Part shown: positions 5,454-7,371 of the stretch, one piece after another
Layout of the letters: the number at the start of each line of letters is the position of its first letter
Numbering within the stretch: position 1 is the stretch's first letter
Notes under the pieces: generated by a model
What the model was told of the DNA's origin: nothing
The model's database searches: none
What the model saw: the letters and a program-made list of their open reading frames with translations, nothing else
From: MAG-120802 sp049430265
GTDB lineage: Bacteria; Actinomycetota; Actinomycetes; Nanopelagicales; Nanopelagicaceae
Reading direction: 5' to 3'
Assembly: GCA_049430265.1 (NCBI GenBank)
Contig: JBMTBW010000032.1
Coordinates: 1 to 7,371 of the forward strand
DNA: 7,371 bases
Made by a program: the position numbers and the translations under genes

Positions 5454-6048
5454 CGGCTATTGCACATTGGCTGAATTAAAAGATTCCCTTGCCATTGACG
5501 ATTCAACCGATAACGCCTCCCTTGAAGCCGCCATAATGTCAGCATCAAGAATGATTGACGATTACACCCAAAGATTCTTTTACAAAGATGGCACCGTCGG
5601 TGTCCCTGTCGCCCGTTATTACACCCCGCAAGATGCTTACGATTTGAACATTGATGACATCATTACAGTTGTATCTATTGCCACCGATGACAATTTAGAG
5701 TTTCAATATGACACAGTTTGGTCAACAACTGACTGGGTAGTTGAGCCGATAAATAACCCACGCAAAGGCTGGCCTTACAACCGCCTAATTGCTGTTGGCG
5801 CTTATGTTTGGCCTTTTAATATTCCTCAATCGGTCAAAATTACAGGCGCTTGGGGATGGTCGGCAGTCCCACAAGAAATCCAATTAGCTACCAAGATTCA
5901 AGCCTCCCGCCTATTTGTTCGCCGCCAGTCACCTTTTGGAATTGCAGGCACACCTGAGCTTGGCACCGTCAGACTCAGCGCCCGTCTTGATCCAGATGTA
6001 GAGGCTCTCATCCGCCCATTCAAGCGCGTTAGAGGATTGGCATACTAA
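5440..6048 (+). CDS. Head-tail connector (adaptor), HK97 gp6-like
   Basis: The 202-residue product fits the adaptor that binds under the portal as a ring and begins the head-tail joint. The evidence is the all-helical N-terminus 'CTLAELKDSLAIDDS...' followed by 'LEAAIMSASRMIDDYTQRFFY' (about 28-48), the classic opening of gp6-like connectors. Next come a beta-rich insertion ('ARYYTPQ', 'VKITGAWGWSAVP') and the helix 'IQLATKIQASRLFVRRQSP' near the C-terminus. The start is GTG with AGAGGA (5431-5436) and AAGGA (5424-5428) upstream; translation may be coupled to the overlapping basic ORF. It shares one base with the next start (TAATG), consistent with coupled synthesis of connector proteins. Confidence 0.85.
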   Translation: MAISNGYCTLAELKDSLAIDDSTDNASLEAAIMSASRMIDDYTQRFFYKDGTVGVPVARYYTPQDAYDLNIDDIITVVSIATDDNLEFQYDTVWSTTDWVVEPINNPRKGWPYNRLIAVGAYVWPFNIPQSVKITGAWGWSAVPQEIQLATKIQASRLFVRRQSPFGIAGTPELGTVRLSARLDPDVEALIRPFKRVRGLAY

Positions 6049-6452
6049 TGCTCCCAAGTGCCATTAGGAACGGTTTAAAGGCGAATCTAGCCACTATTAA
6101 GGGCTTGAGGATATATGACCTAGTCCCCGATGTAATCGTGCCTCCTTGCGCCATTGTGGGCCAATTAGACCTAACCTTTGACCTCAACAACAGCCGAGGT
6201 TTAGACCAGGCAAACTTGGATGTTTTCGTAATAGTTCAAAGATTCTCAGAGCGCACAGGCCAAGACAATTTAGACAAATACCTTGCAGGCTCTGGAGTTA
6301 ATTCAATCAAGGCAGCAATTGAATCTGACCTAACTTTGGGCGGCGCTGCCAACACCTTGCGGGTCACATCCGCAGAGTCAGGCACTTACCAGTCTGGCGA
6401 TCAAGATTTTCTGTCCTACCGATACCGCGTGACGGTATGGGGACAGGGATAG
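6048..6452 (+). CDS. Tail terminator / tail completion protein
   Basis: The product is 134 residues. Its layout fits the tail terminator that caps the tail tube and joins it to the head: an N-terminal helix ('LPSAIRNGLKANLATI'), then 'IYDLVPDVIVPPCAIVG', a strand 'LDVFVIVQRFSERTGQDNLD' with 'KYLAGSGVNSIKAAIESD', and a final strand 'FLSYRYRVTVWGQG'. The motif order with a 'D.LD.YL...SIK.AIE.D.TLGG' core is common in terminators of siphoviruses of Gram-positive hosts. The ATG overlaps the adaptor stop; the nearest SD is AGAGGA (6031-6036), eleven bases away, so coupling probably matters. It precedes the tail tube gene, as expected. A head-closure role is the alternative. Confidence 0.75.
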   Translation: MLPSAIRNGLKANLATIKGLRIYDLVPDVIVPPCAIVGQLDLTFDLNNSRGLDQANLDVFVIVQRFSERTGQDNLDKYLAGSGVNSIKAAIESDLTLGGAANTLRVTSAESGTYQSGDQDFLSYRYRVTVWGQG

Positions 6453-6488
6453 AAAAAACCAACCGTCTATATAGAAGAAGGATAAATA

Positions 6489-6911
6489 ATGGCACGCATT
6501 GTTCTAACTGATGCCTATGTTGCTTATGGCAGCTCGGACATCTCTGATTACATTACGTCAGTCAGCCTCAACACCACTTTTGATGTCATCGAAACAACGG
6601 CGTTTGGTGACACCGCTAGAAAGCGTGTTGCAGGTTTAGCTGATAACAGTATTACTTTGGAATTCCAGCAAGATTTCGCATCAGGTGCGATTGAGCAGAT
6701 TATCTACCAAAGCCAATCAACAAACACTCTTGGCACAACTGTTTATCTTGAGGTTCGCCCTACAAGTGGAGCCGTAAGCCCAACAAATCCAAAGTACACA
6801 TTTAATGCTTTGGTTTCAGAGTATCCAATCCTTAACGGAGCTGTCGGAGAACTTGCAACAGGTAGTGTTACTTGGCCAATTTCAGGCGCAATTACAAAAG
6901 CAACATCTTAA
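6489..6911 (+). CDS. Major tail (tube) protein
   Basis: The 140-residue product is the likely tail tube subunit, which stacks into hexameric rings around the tape measure. It is beta-rich with the features expected of tube proteins: 'DISDYITSVSLNTTFDVIETTAFGDTARKRVAGLADNSITLEFQQDF' (about 17-63, described by its motifs 'ISDYI', 'ETTAFGD' and 'SITLEFQQD'), then 'LGTTVYLEVRPTSG' and a final 'GSVTWPISGAITKA'. The 'ETT.FGD..R' and 'WP..G.I' motifs are typical of short tail tube proteins of this type. It is at the short end of the range, with no Ig-like C-terminal domain. An AAGGA (6478-6482) lies six bases before the ATG. The tail chaperone follows after 20 bases. Confidence 0.86.
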   Translation: MARIVLTDAYVAYGSSDISDYITSVSLNTTFDVIETTAFGDTARKRVAGLADNSITLEFQQDFASGAIEQIIYQSQSTNTLGTTVYLEVRPTSGAVSPTNPKYTFNALVSEYPILNGAVGELATGSVTWPISGAITKATS

Positions 6912-6917
6912 TTAACT

Positions 6918-6925
6918 AAGGGGGA
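6918..6925 (+). promoter_or_regulatory. Strong Shine-Dalgarno of the tail chaperone gene
   Basis: AAGGGGGA lies six bases before the ATG at 6932. The same motif precedes the small membrane gene at 626-633. Confidence 0.65.
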
Positions 6926-6931
6926 AATAAA

Positions 6932-7207
6932 ATGGATGGATTGTTTATCAAAGTTACACTTAACGATGATTCAACAAATTCATATAAATTAACACCACGA
7001 GTAATCGTGGCTTTTGAGCAACAGTTCGGCAAAGGACTGCCAAAGCTCATAGGTGAAGAACAGCGCATTGAACACGTCTATTGGCTTGCTTGGAAATCAA
7101 TGCAAGTAGCAGGTTTGGTTGTAAAGCCTTGGCCTGATTTCTTAGACACTATCAAAAGCGCAGAACTGGACGCCGACCCTTCTTCCGAATCCACCGCGAA
7201 AGCCTGA
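6932..7207 (+). CDS. Tail assembly chaperone, unshifted form (gpG-like)
   Basis: This 91-residue protein begins 'MDGLFIKVTLNDDSTNSYKL' and continues 'TPRVIVAFEQQFGKGLPKL' and 'EHVYWLAWKSMQ'. This is the typical layout of the first tail chaperone frame: beta hairpin, a helix with 'aFE..fGk', then 'i..law.s'. These proteins coat the tape measure during tail assembly and are absent from the virion. The position directly after the tube gene agrees. Its TGA at 7205-7207 lies inside a frame that continues in -1, so the gene almost certainly makes two products, as lambda G/GT does. Short acidic and Ser-rich residues ('DADPSSESTAKA') form the end of the unshifted product. Confidence 0.88.
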   Translation: MDGLFIKVTLNDDSTNSYKLTPRVIVAFEQQFGKGLPKLIGEEQRIEHVYWLAWKSMQVAGLVVKPWPDFLDTIKSAELDADPSSESTAKA

Positions 7208-7341
7208 CCTACCAAGTAGCAGCTATTGCGGTGGAGACGGGGATTTCACCAATTGATCTTCTTGATGCCCCTGAAGGCATAATGGAAGCAATCGTTCTTT
7301 ACATAAGAGAAAGGGCTAAGGCAAACGAACGTGGCAGATGA
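7138..7341 (+). CDS. Tail assembly chaperone, -1 frameshift extension (T part of gpGT-like)
   Basis: The -1 frame relative to the preceding gene is open from 7138 (after a TGA at 7135-7137) to a TGA at 7339-7341. It has no ATG near its beginning. Its product 'ESLTYQVAAIAVETGISPID' and 'LLDAPEGIMEAIVLYIRERA' matches the expected second half of tail chaperones: a helix with 'y.va.la..tgi.p.dl', then a helix ending in Arg/Lys. A shift at the candidate site 7177-7183 would give a fusion of 136 residues. The extension is thought to recruit tail tube protein to the tape measure complex in known systems. An independent start is unlikely because no SD-ATG pair is present. Confidence 0.8.
   Translation, partial: FLRHYQKRRTGRRPFFRIHRESLTYQVAAIAVETGISPIDLLDAPEGIMEAIVLYIRERAKANERGR
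7177..7235 (+). promoter_or_regulatory. Candidate -1 ribosomal frameshift signal
   Basis: The relaxed slippery heptamer C CCT TCT (7177-7183, split in the zero frame) is followed by a six-base spacer and a stem pairing 7190-7199 with 7226-7235, ten pairs with one G-U. Inside the loop, AGC/GCT (7201-7203/7222-7224) and CTAC/GTAG (7209-7212/7216-7219) can extend the structure. Slippage would give CCC and TTC: Pro re-pairs cleanly, and a GGA Ser anticodon would need one G-U pair. Confidence 0.6.
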
Positions 7342-7371
7342 AGTAGTTGTTCTAACTGGCATTAAAGAAAC
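7331..7371 (+). CDS. 5' end of the next tail gene (tape measure or gp10-like), truncated by window
   Basis: Translation from a GTG at 7331 reads MADEVVVLTGIKE and runs off the window. The start overlaps the chaperone extension by 11 bases, and AAGG (7318-7321) lies nine bases upstream. The position after the chaperones favours the tape measure protein. The short opening, with a 'TGIKE' motif, could equally begin an HK97 gp10-like protein. Thirteen residues cannot settle it. Confidence 0.5.
   Translation, partial: MADEVVVLTGIKE

Noticed and set aside
5291..5548. Antisense open frame of 85 codons across the glycosyltransferase-adaptor junction.
   Set aside because: Low-complexity composition, overlap with two well-supported sense genes and no family resemblance make it a shadow frame.

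Overview
The window is a stretch of the structural (head and tail) operon of a tailed, siphovirus-like bacteriophage or prophage with an HK97-type capsid. Every gene I can support lies on the + strand and is tightly packed. Most have clear Shine-Dalgarno (SD) sequences (AAGGAG, AAGGGGGA, AAGGTGG, AGAAGG), so the host is a bacterium that uses canonical SD initiation. Base composition looks moderate, in the mid-40s % GC by eye and not counted. The mix of HK97-type head genes, a two-frame tail chaperone and this composition recalls phages of low-GC aquatic Actinobacteria. That host guess is weak and rests on general resemblance. No integrase, tRNA, insertion sequence, CRISPR array or attachment site is visible.

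Layout, left to right: the 3' end of the large terminase gene (nuclease domain, 1-627); a 46-residue membrane protein (637-777); the portal (777-2159); the prohead protease with an extra N-terminal domain and a probable internal start (2160-3128); a 110-base structured gap; the HK97-fold major capsid protein (3239-4588); an 80-base gap with a 17-bp hairpin; a GT-A-type glycosyltransferase-like gene (4669-5361); a very basic 37-residue ORF overlapping both neighbours (5340-5453); a head-tail adaptor (5440-6048); a tail terminator (6048-6452); the major tail protein (6489-6911); a tail assembly chaperone in two overlapping frames (6932-7207, extended by -1 frameshift to 7341); and the first 13 codons of another gene (from 7331).

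Together these genes cut and package DNA (terminase, portal), build and mature the procapsid (protease, capsid protein with an N-terminal scaffold-like helical region), close the head-tail joint (adaptor, terminator) and assemble the tail tube (tube protein, chaperones). The glycosyltransferase is the accessory gene and may modify virion or host-surface components.

The least ordinary signals are in the non-coding or dual-coding DNA. (1) Between capsid and glycosyltransferase, a C-rich loop on a long hairpin is complementary to the G-rich SD of the next gene, which itself sits in a small hairpin. (2) In the tail chaperone, a relaxed slippery heptamer CCCTTCT lies six bases before a 10-bp stem. 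(3) Inside the protease gene there is an AAGGAG plus in-frame TTG exactly where the protease domain begins. (4) The capsid gene alone is flanked on both sides by structured gaps, with a promoter-like sequence upstream.
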